Source of the DNA: Prevotella sp. UBA3837
GTDB taxonomy: Bacteria > Bacteroidota > Bacteroidia > Bacteroidales > Bacteroidaceae
Direction: 5' to 3'
Length of the DNA stretch: 20,974 nt
Assembly (NCBI GenBank): GCA_002392835.1
Contig: DGHX01000068.1
Coordinates: 6,855-27,828, forward strand
The notes beneath the pieces are model-generated. The model searched no databases. It saw only the letters and a program-made list of their open reading frames with translations, and was not told the origin of the DNA. Shown here piece by piece: positions 6,828-13,891 of this stretch. The first letter of the stretch is position 1; each line of letters opens with the position of its first letter. The position numbers were made by a program, and so were the translations under genes.

Positions 6828-7327
6828 CTGAGGGGGTCTAATACCCCTACATATACAGAATCATTCCATACGCTGAATGTATATCGGCCTTGGTCGCATC
6901 CTCCGTAAAAGCCCCAGGAATGATGGTTGTCGAGAACGTCTAAATAAGTCTGCAGCTCTTCATCGTCTGCGACCATCGTCAGATATCTTTGTTCGGCATT
7001 CCCATATTTATAGTCGAAATGCAGAAACTTTATGGTATATTTATTCTCTACATATTTATAGATGAACGGATAACCGCTTGTGAGTTCGAAATAGATGGTA
7101 TCCGACTTTTCCGGGATATGAAACTGTAAGCCTAAGTATTGCCCTTTAGCTGGTGGCAAGAATACAGAATCCCTGTCGCCAAAAACCAATATGTCTATGG
7201 TGTCTTCCTCAATCATTTTAAATGAAAAGTCTCTTTCCTTGCAGTAATATGTGTATGTGGCGGGTAATTGACATGACACTAACACACTAATGCAAAGCAT
7301 GCTTATTAATAATGACCTTATTCTCAT
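6824..7327 (-). CDS. Lipoprotein of unknown function
   Basis: A 167-aa protein with a type II signal peptide: basic start MRIR, hydrophobic LLISMLCISVL, lipobox LVSC with C19, followed by QLPATYTYY. There is no acidic run after the cysteine, so a periplasm-facing lipoprotein is the simpler guess. The mature part is rich in aromatic residues (YTYYC, FHFDYKYG, HHSWGFYGGCDQGRY) and probably beta-rich; no known family is recognised. Its stop codon overlaps the start of the downstream gene (ATGA), so the two form an operon. No clear TAnnTTTG promoter was seen upstream. AT-rich compared with the flanking operons. Confidence 0.72.
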   Translation of the reverse strand: MRIRSLLISMLCISVLVSCQLPATYTYYCKERDFSFKMIEEDTIDILVFGDRDSVFLPPAKGQYLGLQFHIPEKSDTIYFELTSGYPFIYKYVENKYTIKFLHFDYKYGNAEQRYLTMVADDEELQTYLDVLDNHHSWGFYGGCDQGRYTFSVWNDSVYVGVLDPLR

Positions 7328-7527
7328 TGTTCAATAGTTCAATAAAAATAATATATGGCCTAACGGCTATACCGCACAGCCTCCCTTTATTCTATAGTAA
7401 CGACGGATCAGAAATAATATTGTAATCAAATCATTTTTGGCTGCTATATAGCGTCGCCTTCCACGCGTACCAGCATTTTTTCTCCCCTCATATATAATAA
7501 TGTGGCAAGGAAACGCGTTATTAAAGC
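7328..7527. other. Intergenic region between divergent operons
   Basis: AT-rich region that should hold promoters for both the minus-strand pair and the T9SS operon. I see no convincing TAnnTTTG element for either. It contains a 10-bp palindrome GCTATATAGC at 7443-7452 and, at 7511-7533, an imperfect hairpin (AAACGCG with CGTGTTT, one G-T pair) whose 3' arm includes the GTG start of porP. Confidence 0.5.
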
Positions 7528-8466
7528 GTGTTTAGGCGAAATCTGCTGATATTGGCCCTGCTGTTTGTGGCCTGCCTTCAGGCCCGTGCGCAGTACGACC
7601 CGTCGTTCAGTCATTACTGGGCGATGCAGACGGCGTATAACCCCGCCGCCGTGGGCAAGCAGGAGAAGATAAACATCACCGCAGCCTACAACATGTCGAT
7701 GGTGGGCTTCAAGCACAACCCCAACACCATGTATGCCTCGGCCGACATGCCCTTCTACATGCTCGGCGGCTACCACGGCGTGGGCGCCCGCTTCATGAAC
7801 GATGCCATCGGCCTGTTCTCGCACAACATGCTGGCCGTGCAGTATGCCTACCGCCACAAGCTCTTGGGCGGAACCGTCGCCGTGGGCGTGCAGGCAGCCC
7901 TGCTCAGCGAGAAGTTCGACGGCAGCAAGCTCGACGTGATACAGACCAACGACCCTGCCTTCTCCACGTCAGAGATTGACGGCAACGCCTTCGACATGGC
8001 CGCCGGACTCTACTACCAGCGCCGCAACTGGTACGTGGGAGCCAGCGTACAGCACCTCACGGCACCCACCGTAGAGCTGGGCCAAACCAATGAGATAAAG
8101 ATAGATATGTCATATTATTTGACCGCTGGATGCAATATTCGGCTCAGAACTCCGTTCTTATCAATACAGCCCTCAGTGTTCGGGCGCTACGATGGGGTAG
8201 GCTACCGCGCCGACGTCACCACGCGACTCACCTACACCCACGAGGAGCGAATGATGTATGTGGGCCTGGACTACAGCCCGTCGAACTCGGTGACGGTGAT
8301 GCTCGGAGGAAACTTCCACGGCATCACGCTGGGCTACGCCTACGAGGCATACACCAACGGCATCAGCCTGGGAAACGGCTCGCACGAGCTCTTCGTGGGC
8401 TACCAGAGCGACCTGAACCTCTTCAAGAAGGGGCGGAACCGCCACCAGAGCGTGAGGATTCTCTAA
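7528..8466 (+). CDS. porP: PorP/SprF family type IX secretion outer-membrane protein
   Basis: A 312-aa outer-membrane beta-barrel of the PorP/SprF family, first gene of the T9SS core cluster. In this family the protein links the outer membrane to the GldK/GldN ring or to surface adhesins. The signal peptide runs to about residue 22 (RA|Q), followed by the family start YDPSFSHYWAMQTAYNPAAVG, which matches the usual pattern of PorP proteins. The start is GTG: a stop codon lies at 7522-7524 in frame, and no ATG leaves room for the signal peptide. A short AT-richer patch at about 8095-8170 interrupts an otherwise GC-rich gene without breaking the frame. It is followed after 21-84 nt (depending on the gldK start) by gldK. 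Confidence 0.9.
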   Translation: MFRRNLLILALLFVACLQARAQYDPSFSHYWAMQTAYNPAAVGKQEKINITAAYNMSMVGFKHNPNTMYASADMPFYMLGGYHGVGARFMNDAIGLFSHNMLAVQYAYRHKLLGGTVAVGVQAALLSEKFDGSKLDVIQTNDPAFSTSEIDGNAFDMAAGLYYQRRNWYVGASVQHLTAPTVELGQTNEIKIDMSYYLTAGCNIRLRTPFLSIQPSVFGRYDGVGYRADVTTRLTYTHEERMMYVGLDYSPSNSVTVMLGGNFHGITLGYAYEAYTNGISLGNGSHELFVGYQSDLNLFKKGRNRHQSVRIL

Positions 8467-8471
8467 AAGAA

Positions 8472-8492
8472 AAATGAATAATGAAAAATGAA
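8472..8492 (+). repeat. AAATGAA/TAATGAA heptamer tract before gldK
   Basis: Units AAATGAA, TAATGAA, AAATGAA lie directly after the porP stop codon. A five-codon frame beginning at 8474 ends in a TGA that overlaps the ATG at 8488 (ATGA), the earliest possible gldK start. The relation to the AAATGAT arrays is by period and similar sequence. Confidence 0.65.
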
Positions 8493-8550
8493 TAGTACGG
8501 CTATGAATATAACAATGAATAGTACAAGACGAGGAAAAGGGAAGCGAGGG

Positions 8551-10014
8551 ATGCGCACGGCATTTCTCATTTTCTCATTTTCTGCATTTCTCATTTTCCT
8601 TACCTCCTGCTTCGGCGGCAAGGAGACGATGGCATCGGGCGGCGAGCTGACCGGAGCCAGCGGGCGGGCCTTCACGGAACCTACCCCCTACGGCATGGTG
8701 CTCATCAAGCGCGGACACCTGCGCATGGGACTGGAGACCAGCGACTCGCTCTGGGGCCGCGAGACACCGGTGCGCGACATCAGCATCGAGGGATTCTGGA
8801 TGGACGACACCGAGATTACCAATGCCGAATACCGCCAGTTCGTCAGCTATGTGCGCGACAGCATCATTCGCGAGCGAATGGCCGACCCCAACTACGGCGG
8901 CGACGAGAGCTACAAGATTGAGGAGGACAAGAACGGCGACCCCATCAAGCCCTACCTGAACTGGAAGAAGCCCCTGCCGCGCAAGCCCAACGAGGACGAG
9001 CTGCGGGCCATGGAGAGCGTCTACGTCACCAACCCCGTGACAGGCGAGAAGATGCTCGACTACAGCCAGATGAACTACCGCTACGAAATCTACGACTACA
9101 CCACCGCAGCCCTGCGCCGCAACCGCCTGAACCCCGAGGAGCGCAACCTGAACACCGACGTGGCCGTTGACCCCAACGAGAAGGTGTGGATATCGAAGGA
9201 CACCGCCTACATCGACGACGAGGGAAAGATAGTGCGGCAGACCATCAACCGCGAGCTCACCGGGCCGTGGGACTTCCTCAACACCTACATCGTCAACATC
9301 TACCCCGACACCACCTGCTGGGTGAACGACTTCCCCAATGCCGACAACGAGATGTACATGCGCAACTACTTCTCCAATTCGGCCTATAACGACTATCCCG
9401 TCGTTGGCGTCACCTGGGAGCAGGCCAACGCCTTCTGCGCCTGGCGCACCGAGTACCTGCTGAAGGGCCTCGGCCCCGCGGCACGCTTCGTGCAGCGCTA
9501 CCGTCTGCCCACCGAGGCCGAGTGGGAGTATGCCGCACGCGGCAAGCAGCAGAACGAGTTCCCCTGGGAGAACGGCGACGTGGCCAGCGGAAAGGGATGC
9601 TTCTTTGCCAACTTCAAGCCCGACGACGGCAACTACACCAAGGACGGCAATCTCATCACATCGAAGGTGGGCATATACAGTGCCAACAGCAACGGCCTCT
9701 TCGACATGGCAGGCAACGTGGCCGAATGGACTTCGACCATCTACACCGAGGCCGGCGTCGACGCCATGAACGACCTGAACCCCCAGCTCAGCTACAACGC
9801 CGCCCTTGAGGACCCCTACCGCCTGAAGAAGAAAAGCGTGCGCGGAGGCTCGTGGAAAGACCCCGAGAGCTACATACGCTCGGCATGGCGCACCAGCGAG
9901 TTCCAGAACCAGCCACGCAGCTTCATCGGCTTCCGCTGCGTACGCAGCCTGGCCAACACCACCAGCGAGAAGGCAAAGCCCGCCAAGGCCACCACGAAGA
10001 AGCAACGGCGCTGA
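8551..10014 (+). CDS. gldK: GldK (PorK), type IX secretion lipoprotein
   Basis: Outer-membrane lipoprotein forming the periplasmic GldK/GldN ring of the T9SS. Signal peptide MRTAFLIFSFSAFLIFLTSC with lipobox LTSC. The remainder is a sulfatase-modifying-factor (FGE) fold: WMDDTEITNAEYRQFV, VVGVTWEQANAFCAW, YRLPTEAEWEYAARG, LFDMAGNVAEW, VRGGSW and IGFRCVRS in order, as in other GldK proteins; these are not thought to be enzymatic in this system. The frame is open from ATG 8488, which would add 21 mostly polar and basic residues. I prefer 8551 because it gives a standard-length lipoprotein signal and follows a purine-rich stretch. The hydrophobic signal core is built from repeated TTTCTCATT-type units. 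A lysine-rich tail (KAKPAKATTKKQRR) follows the last conserved motif. Its stop codon is TGATG, overlapping a mini-ORF. Confidence 0.93.
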   Translation: MRTAFLIFSFSAFLIFLTSCFGGKETMASGGELTGASGRAFTEPTPYGMVLIKRGHLRMGLETSDSLWGRETPVRDISIEGFWMDDTEITNAEYRQFVSYVRDSIIRERMADPNYGGDESYKIEEDKNGDPIKPYLNWKKPLPRKPNEDELRAMESVYVTNPVTGEKMLDYSQMNYRYEIYDYTTAALRRNRLNPEERNLNTDVAVDPNEKVWISKDTAYIDDEGKIVRQTINRELTGPWDFLNTYIVNIYPDTTCWVNDFPNADNEMYMRNYFSNSAYNDYPVVGVTWEQANAFCAWRTEYLLKGLGPAARFVQRYRLPTEAEWEYAARGKQQNEFPWENGDVASGKGCFFANFKPDDGNYTKDGNLITSKVGIYSANSNGLFDMAGNVAEWTSTIYTEAGVDAMNDLNPQLSYNAALEDPYRLKKKSVRGGSWKDPESYIRSAWRTSEFQNQPRSFIGFRCVRSLANTTSEKAKPAKATTKKQRR

Positions 10015-10076
10015 TGACTGAACCTACTCCATCTACTCCATCTACAGAATCTACTCCACCTACAAAAGAACAATGA
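10014..10076 (+). CDS. 20-codon coupled mini-ORF between gldK and gldL
   Basis: An ATG at 10014-10016 overlaps the gldK stop (TGATG). The frame MTEPTPSTPSTESTPPTKEQ ends with TGA at 10074-10076, overlapping the gldL start (ATGA). The frame consists of a 9-bp tandem repeat (CTACTCCAT type, 10024-10068) encoding Pro/Ser/Thr. Nothing shows that the peptide itself is functional; it may only carry ribosomes from gldK to gldL. It is too short for ordinary gene callers. Confidence 0.4.
   Translation: MTEPTPSTPSTESTPPTKEQ
10024..10068 (+). repeat. 9-bp tandem repeat in gldK-gldL spacer
   Basis: Five 9-bp units: CTACTCCAT twice, CTACAGAAT, CTACTCCAC, CTACAAAAG. A 9-bp period preserves the reading frame of the coupled mini-ORF described at 10014-10076. 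Confidence 0.8.
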
Positions 10077-11008
10077 CCAAATACAGCAAATTCAATCCCA
10101 TCTACCGTCTGCAGAAGTGGCTCGACAGCGTGCCCGGACAGACGTTCATGAACTACGCCTACAGCTGGGGTGCCTCTATCGTCATCCTGGGTGCTCTGTT
10201 CAAGCTCACCCACCTGCCCGGTGCCAACACCATGCTGTTCCTGGGCATGGGCACTGAGGTGCTGGTGTTCTTCATTGCCGGCTTCGACCGTCCCTTCGAT
10301 AAGACCGAGGACGGCAAGGACCTGCCCACGCATGTCGTCGACGAGCAGCCCCTCGAGGGTGCCGCAGAGGGCACGCCCCTTGGCGAGGGCAGCACGGCCG
10401 CTGGGCCCGAGGTGGTGCTCGGTGGCGGTGGGACGACCATCATCGGCGGCGGTTCCGCTGTCGGCGGCGAAGGCAGCGCTGCTGCCGTCGTCGGAGGCGG
10501 AACGACAGTCGTGGGCGGTGGCGGAGGCACCATCGTCTTCGGCGGCGGTGGTGGCGGCACCATGCCCGAGGGCACGGCACCTGCCGACGGCGAGGCCGCA
10601 GAGGCCACGGCGGGCATCGGCATTGCCGGCGCGGCAGCAGGACCGGCCATCATCGGAGGCATGGCGGCACCAGCCATACCCGACATTGACCCCGAGCAGA
10701 TGGAGGAGGCCACGCAGAACTACGTGGAGCAGCTGCAGAACCTGACCGAGGTGCTGAAGAAGGTCGGCGAGCAGAGCGAGCGGCTCACCCGCGACAGCGA
10801 GGAGATGGAGAACCTCAACCGCACCCTCACCGGCATCTGCAAGGTCTACGAGATGCAACTTAAGGGCGCCAGCCAGCAGATTGGCACCATCGACGAGATC
10901 AACGAGCAGACGCGCAAGATGTCGGCACAGATAGCCGAGCTGAACCGCATCTACGCCCGCATGATCGAGGCCATGACCGTCAACATGCCAGCAAGCCCCC
11001 TAAGTTAG
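10073..11008 (+). CDS. gldL: GldL (PorL), proton channel of the T9SS motor
   Basis: Inner-membrane subunit that, with GldM, forms the rotary motor powering T9SS and gliding. Two transmembrane helices lie at about 25-44 and 54-71. By alignment with Flavobacterium GldL, E62 in helix 2 (GMGTEVLVFFIAGFD) corresponds to the essential E49, with K44 and H47 matching K27 and H30; the loop between the helices is about four residues shorter. A cytoplasmic coiled coil at about 205-305 is typical. Unusual is the roughly 100-residue linker (100-200), dominated by glycine runs separated by hydrophobic pairs and TT (IIGGG, TTVVGGGGG, IVFGGGGGG) and alanine. The last residues (SPLS) and stop are encoded inside the inverted repeat that separates gldL from gldM. 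The start overlaps the mini-ORF stop (ATGA). Confidence 0.92.
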   Translation: MTKYSKFNPIYRLQKWLDSVPGQTFMNYAYSWGASIVILGALFKLTHLPGANTMLFLGMGTEVLVFFIAGFDRPFDKTEDGKDLPTHVVDEQPLEGAAEGTPLGEGSTAAGPEVVLGGGGTTIIGGGSAVGGEGSAAAVVGGGTTVVGGGGGTIVFGGGGGGTMPEGTAPADGEAAEATAGIGIAGAAAGPAIIGGMAAPAIPDIDPEQMEEATQNYVEQLQNLTEVLKKVGEQSERLTRDSEEMENLNRTLTGICKVYEMQLKGASQQIGTIDEINEQTRKMSAQIAELNRIYARMIEAMTVNMPASPLS

Positions 11009-11113
11009 GGGGTGTGGGGGTCTGAACAAGCGCAGGCCCCCTATAAGGAATAATAACAAGCATAGGTCTGATTCCGCTTGTTCAGACCCCCAACCCCCTA
11101 ACTTAGGGGGCTT
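10993..11113. repeat. Long inverted repeat between gldL and gldM
   Basis: The left arm 10993-11032 and right arm 11075-11113 are reverse complements apart from one extra G in the left arm, with a 42-nt loop. Each arm contains its own small palindrome (CCCCCTA-AGT-TAGGGGG in the left arm, overlapping the gldL stop). The right arm ends 5 nt before the gldM ATG, so it covers the ribosome-entry region. A competing 7-bp hairpin (AACAAGC 11055-11061 with GCTTGTT 11076-11082) is possible within loop and right arm. Confidence 0.92.
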
Positions 11114-11118
11114 TGAGA

Positions 11119-12678
11119 ATGGCAATAAAGAAAAGACCCGTCTCTCCGCGCCAGAAGATGATCAACCTCATGTATGTGGTGTTGATGGCTATGCTGGCAT
11201 TGAACGTCTCCAACGAGGTGCTCAACGGCTTCGCCATCATGCAGGAGAGCCTGAACCGCACCACGGAGAACGCCGCACAGGAGAACCTGTCCATCTATGC
11301 CGACTTCGAGGAGCAGATGGCCGCCAACCCTCAGAAGGTGAAGGAATGGTACGACAAGGCCATGCAGGTGCGCTCCATGAGCGACTCCCTCTACAGCTTC
11401 GCCACCGAGCTGAAGCTGGCCATCGCCCACGAGGCCGACGGCCAGGACGGCAACCCCGACAGCCTGCACAACAAGGAGGACCTGGAGGCCGCCAACCAGG
11501 TGATGCTCGCACCCGGGCGCGGCCGCGGCGAAGAGCTGAAGAACGCCATAGAGCGCTACCGCAACGGCATACTCACCATGATCACCGATTCGGTGAAGCA
11601 GGCACACATAGCCAGCGACCTCACCACCGACGTGCCGCAGGGCATACTGGGCAAGAACTGGCAGGAGTACATGTTCGAGGCCATGCCCGCCGTGGCTGCC
11701 GTCACCATGCTCACCAAGCTGCAGAACGACGTGCGCAACGCCGAGAAGGAGGTGCTGCACACACTGGTGCAGAACATCGACGTGAAGGACATACGCGTGA
11801 ACGCACTCGACGCCTTCGTCATACCCAACTCGCAGACCATCGTCCAGGGCGACCGCTTCTCGGCACGCATCGTCATGGCCGCCATCGACACCACGCAGGT
11901 GCCCGACATATACATCGGCGACCGCAAGGTAGACCTGCCCGACAACATCTACGAGACGGTATGCTCGCGCACCGGCGACTTCACCCTCGCCGGCTACATA
12001 CAGACCATCAACGGCAACGGCGAGCCCATACGCCGCGACTTCTCGCAGAAGTACACCGTCGTAGAGCCCTCGGCCACCGTCTCTGCCGACCTCACCCGCA
12101 TGCTCTACGCAGGATATAACAACCCCATCAGCGTGTCAGTGCCCGGCGTGCCCCTGAACAAGATCTCGGCCTCGATGACCAACGGCACGCTCACCGCCAA
12201 CGGCGCAGGCAAGTACATAGCCCGTCCGGCGAAGATAGGACAGGACGCCGTCATCACCGTCACCTCTACCAACACCGGGCGCCCGCAGACCATGGGCACC
12301 TTCACCTTCCGCGTGCGCAAGCTGCCCGACCCCACGCCCTTCATCGACATCAAGGACGACCAGGGCAACCCCTCGCGCTTCAAGGGAGGCAACATGTACA
12401 AGGCCAGCCTCATGGCAGCAGAGAGCATCGGTGCCGCCATCGACGACGGCATCCTCGACATCGGCTTCCGCGTGCTCTCCTTCGAGACCGTGTTCTTCGA
12501 CAACATGGGCAACGCCAAGCCGCTGGCCAGCGACGGCGCACGCTTCTCGGCAGCGCAGAAGGACCAGTTCCGCCGCCTCTCACGCGGACGCCGCTTCTAC
12601 ATCTCGCGCGTCACCGCCGTCGGCCCCGACGGCATAGAACGCACACTCAGCGCAGCCATGGAAATAAAAGTTCAGTGA
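11119..12678 (+). CDS. gldM: GldM (PorM), periplasmic shaft of the T9SS motor
   Basis: A 520-aa single-pass protein whose N-terminal helix sits in the GldL ring and whose periplasmic domains reach the GldK/GldN ring. The family signature SPRQKMINLMYVVLMAMLALNVSNEVLNGF occupies about residues 9-38 and includes the arginine (R11) that matches the conserved helix-capping arginine of GldM. Four periplasmic domains are expected; Ig-like segments such as ASMTNGTLTANGAGKYIARP and TFTFRVRKLPDPTP are visible in the second half, and the C-terminal domain ends with LSAAMEIKVQ. ATG at 11119 is preferred over an in-frame TTG at 11113 because MAIKKRP matches the family start. Length is normal for the family. 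Confidence 0.95.
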   Translation: MAIKKRPVSPRQKMINLMYVVLMAMLALNVSNEVLNGFAIMQESLNRTTENAAQENLSIYADFEEQMAANPQKVKEWYDKAMQVRSMSDSLYSFATELKLAIAHEADGQDGNPDSLHNKEDLEAANQVMLAPGRGRGEELKNAIERYRNGILTMITDSVKQAHIASDLTTDVPQGILGKNWQEYMFEAMPAVAAVTMLTKLQNDVRNAEKEVLHTLVQNIDVKDIRVNALDAFVIPNSQTIVQGDRFSARIVMAAIDTTQVPDIYIGDRKVDLPDNIYETVCSRTGDFTLAGYIQTINGNGEPIRRDFSQKYTVVEPSATVSADLTRMLYAGYNNPISVSVPGVPLNKISASMTNGTLTANGAGKYIARPAKIGQDAVITVTSTNTGRPQTMGTFTFRVRKLPDPTPFIDIKDDQGNPSRFKGGNMYKASLMAAESIGAAIDDGILDIGFRVLSFETVFFDNMGNAKPLASDGARFSAAQKDQFRRLSRGRRFYISRVTAVGPDGIERTLSAAMEIKVQ

Positions 12679-12726
12679 GCCCAACACTACCCCTCCGCCA
12701 GCGAGGAGTTCAGATAGCTTAAAAGG

Positions 12727-13821
12727 ATGAAGATTATGAAGAGAAATATGTTTAGTGTGAAGAATAGATGGACGATGGTGATAGGTTTATCATTTATCAT
12801 TTGTCATTTATCATTTAGCGAAGCGCAGGCCCAGCCGCGTCAGCGCAGGACGCAGACGCAGGCCCAGCAGCAGCAGGGGCAGCAGCAGTCCACACAGCAG
12901 GGCGGCATGACGCAGCGCATGCGCATCATGTACCCCACCACGGCCGTCATGCCCGAGGACGTGGTGTGGCGGCGCGACATCTACCGCGAGATTGACCTCA
13001 CACAGGAGGAGAACGCCGGACTCTACGACCCCGTGGAGCCCCAGGGCAAGCGCCTGAACCTGTTCACCTACGTCTTCAAGCTCGCACTGAACGGCTACAT
13101 ACCCATCTACGAATACAACCTCGACGGCACTGAGGTGCTCGAGCCGCAGGCAAAGGTGGAGATGAAGACCCTCCTCGACAACTACCACATCCTCTACGAG
13201 GAGCAGCAGGGCAAGCTGCGCGTGGACAACAGCGACATCCCGTCGCGCGAGGTGAAGACCATCTTCCTGAAGGAGAGTGCCTACTACGACCAGGCCAACA
13301 CCACGTTCCACATCAAGCCCGTAGCCTTCTGTCCCGTCATGGTGCGCGAGGACGACTTCGGAGGCGAGTCGGCCAAGTACCCCCTGTTCTGGGTGAAGTA
13401 CAGCGACGTGGAGCCATACCTCAGCCGGCAGTCGGTGAAGACCAGCGACGTGAACGACGCCGCCCTGATGACCATGGACGACTTCTTCACCCGCAACAAG
13501 TACAAGGGAAAGATATACATGACCGCCAACCGCCTGGGGCGCACGCTGGCACAGGTGGCCGACGGCGACACGGCGAAGCTCTCAGCCGAGCAGCGCCGCA
13601 TAGAAGCCGAGCTCGAGGCCTTCCGACAGCACATCTTCGGCGACCCGCAGCGCCGCGACTCACTCGACAGCATCGCCGCCGCCGACCCGAAGGCCGCCAA
13701 GGCAGCGAAGGTGCGGCAGCCTCGCGAGAAGAAGGAACGCGCATCGCGACGCGAACGCTCGTCAGCATCGTCGGGCGGCTCGCAGCCGGCACGCGTCAGC
13801 GTACGCCGCGAGAGACATTAG
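12727..13821 (+). CDS. gldN: GldN (PorN), type IX secretion periplasmic ring protein
   Basis: A 364-aa periplasmic partner of GldK in the T9SS ring. The signal peptide core is GLSFIICHLSF with cleavage AQA|Q after residue 35, encoded by an inverted heptamer array (12786-12826). A Gln-rich low-complexity stretch (about 36-60) follows. The conserved domain begins at about VVWRRDIYREIDLTQEENAGLYDP and continues through LFTYVFKLALNGYIPIYEY and KYPLFWVKYSDVEPYL to TMDDFFTRNKYKGKIYMTANRLG. The C-terminal 45 or so residues are strongly basic and Ser/Arg/Lys-rich, beyond the usual family end. An AAAAGG directly upstream supports ATG 12727. It lies 48 nt after gldM. Confidence 0.93.
   Translation: MKIMKRNMFSVKNRWTMVIGLSFIICHLSFSEAQAQPRQRRTQTQAQQQQGQQQSTQQGGMTQRMRIMYPTTAVMPEDVVWRRDIYREIDLTQEENAGLYDPVEPQGKRLNLFTYVFKLALNGYIPIYEYNLDGTEVLEPQAKVEMKTLLDNYHILYEEQQGKLRVDNSDIPSREVKTIFLKESAYYDQANTTFHIKPVAFCPVMVREDDFGGESAKYPLFWVKYSDVEPYLSRQSVKTSDVNDAALMTMDDFFTRNKYKGKIYMTANRLGRTLAQVADGDTAKLSAEQRRIEAELEAFRQHIFGDPQRRDSLDSIAAADPKAAKAAKVRQPREKKERASRRERSSASSGGSQPARVSVRRERH
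12786..12826 (-). repeat. Heptamer element, inverted copy in gldN signal peptide
   Basis: TTT, ATCATTT twice, GTCATTT, ATCATTT, AG, then a GCG-AAG-CGC hairpin (12818-12826). Nearly identical to 13911-13951. Upstream similarity (GATGG...GGTGATAGGTTTATC) extends further 5'. No forward partner array is visible before gldN. Confidence 0.85.
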
Positions 13822-13891
13822 CGGCCTTCGGCCTAAATGATAAATAAAAAATATAAATGATAAATGAAAAATGAAAAATGTACTGCGCGCC
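13821..13891 (+). repeat. GC-hairpin plus AAATGAT heptamer element, forward copy
   Basis: Begins at the last base of gldN with a GGCC-TTC-GGCC hairpin, then T, AAATGAT, degenerate A-rich units, AAATGAT (13855-13861), two AAATGAA units, AAATG and CTGCGCGCC (13883-13891). It has the same architecture as 3779-3834. The earliest start codon of the next gene (13864) lies inside it. Confidence 0.82.

Noticed and set aside
8095..8170. AT-richer patch inside porP as a possible insertion
   Set aside because: The frame and beta-barrel pattern continue through it and length is normal for the family; too short to call transfer or conversion by eye.
10159..10713. Minus-strand frame rich in proline and alanine opposite gldL
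   Set aside because: It is the complement of the Gly-rich linker (GGC/GGT read as GCC/ACC and Pro codons); no start context or independent features.
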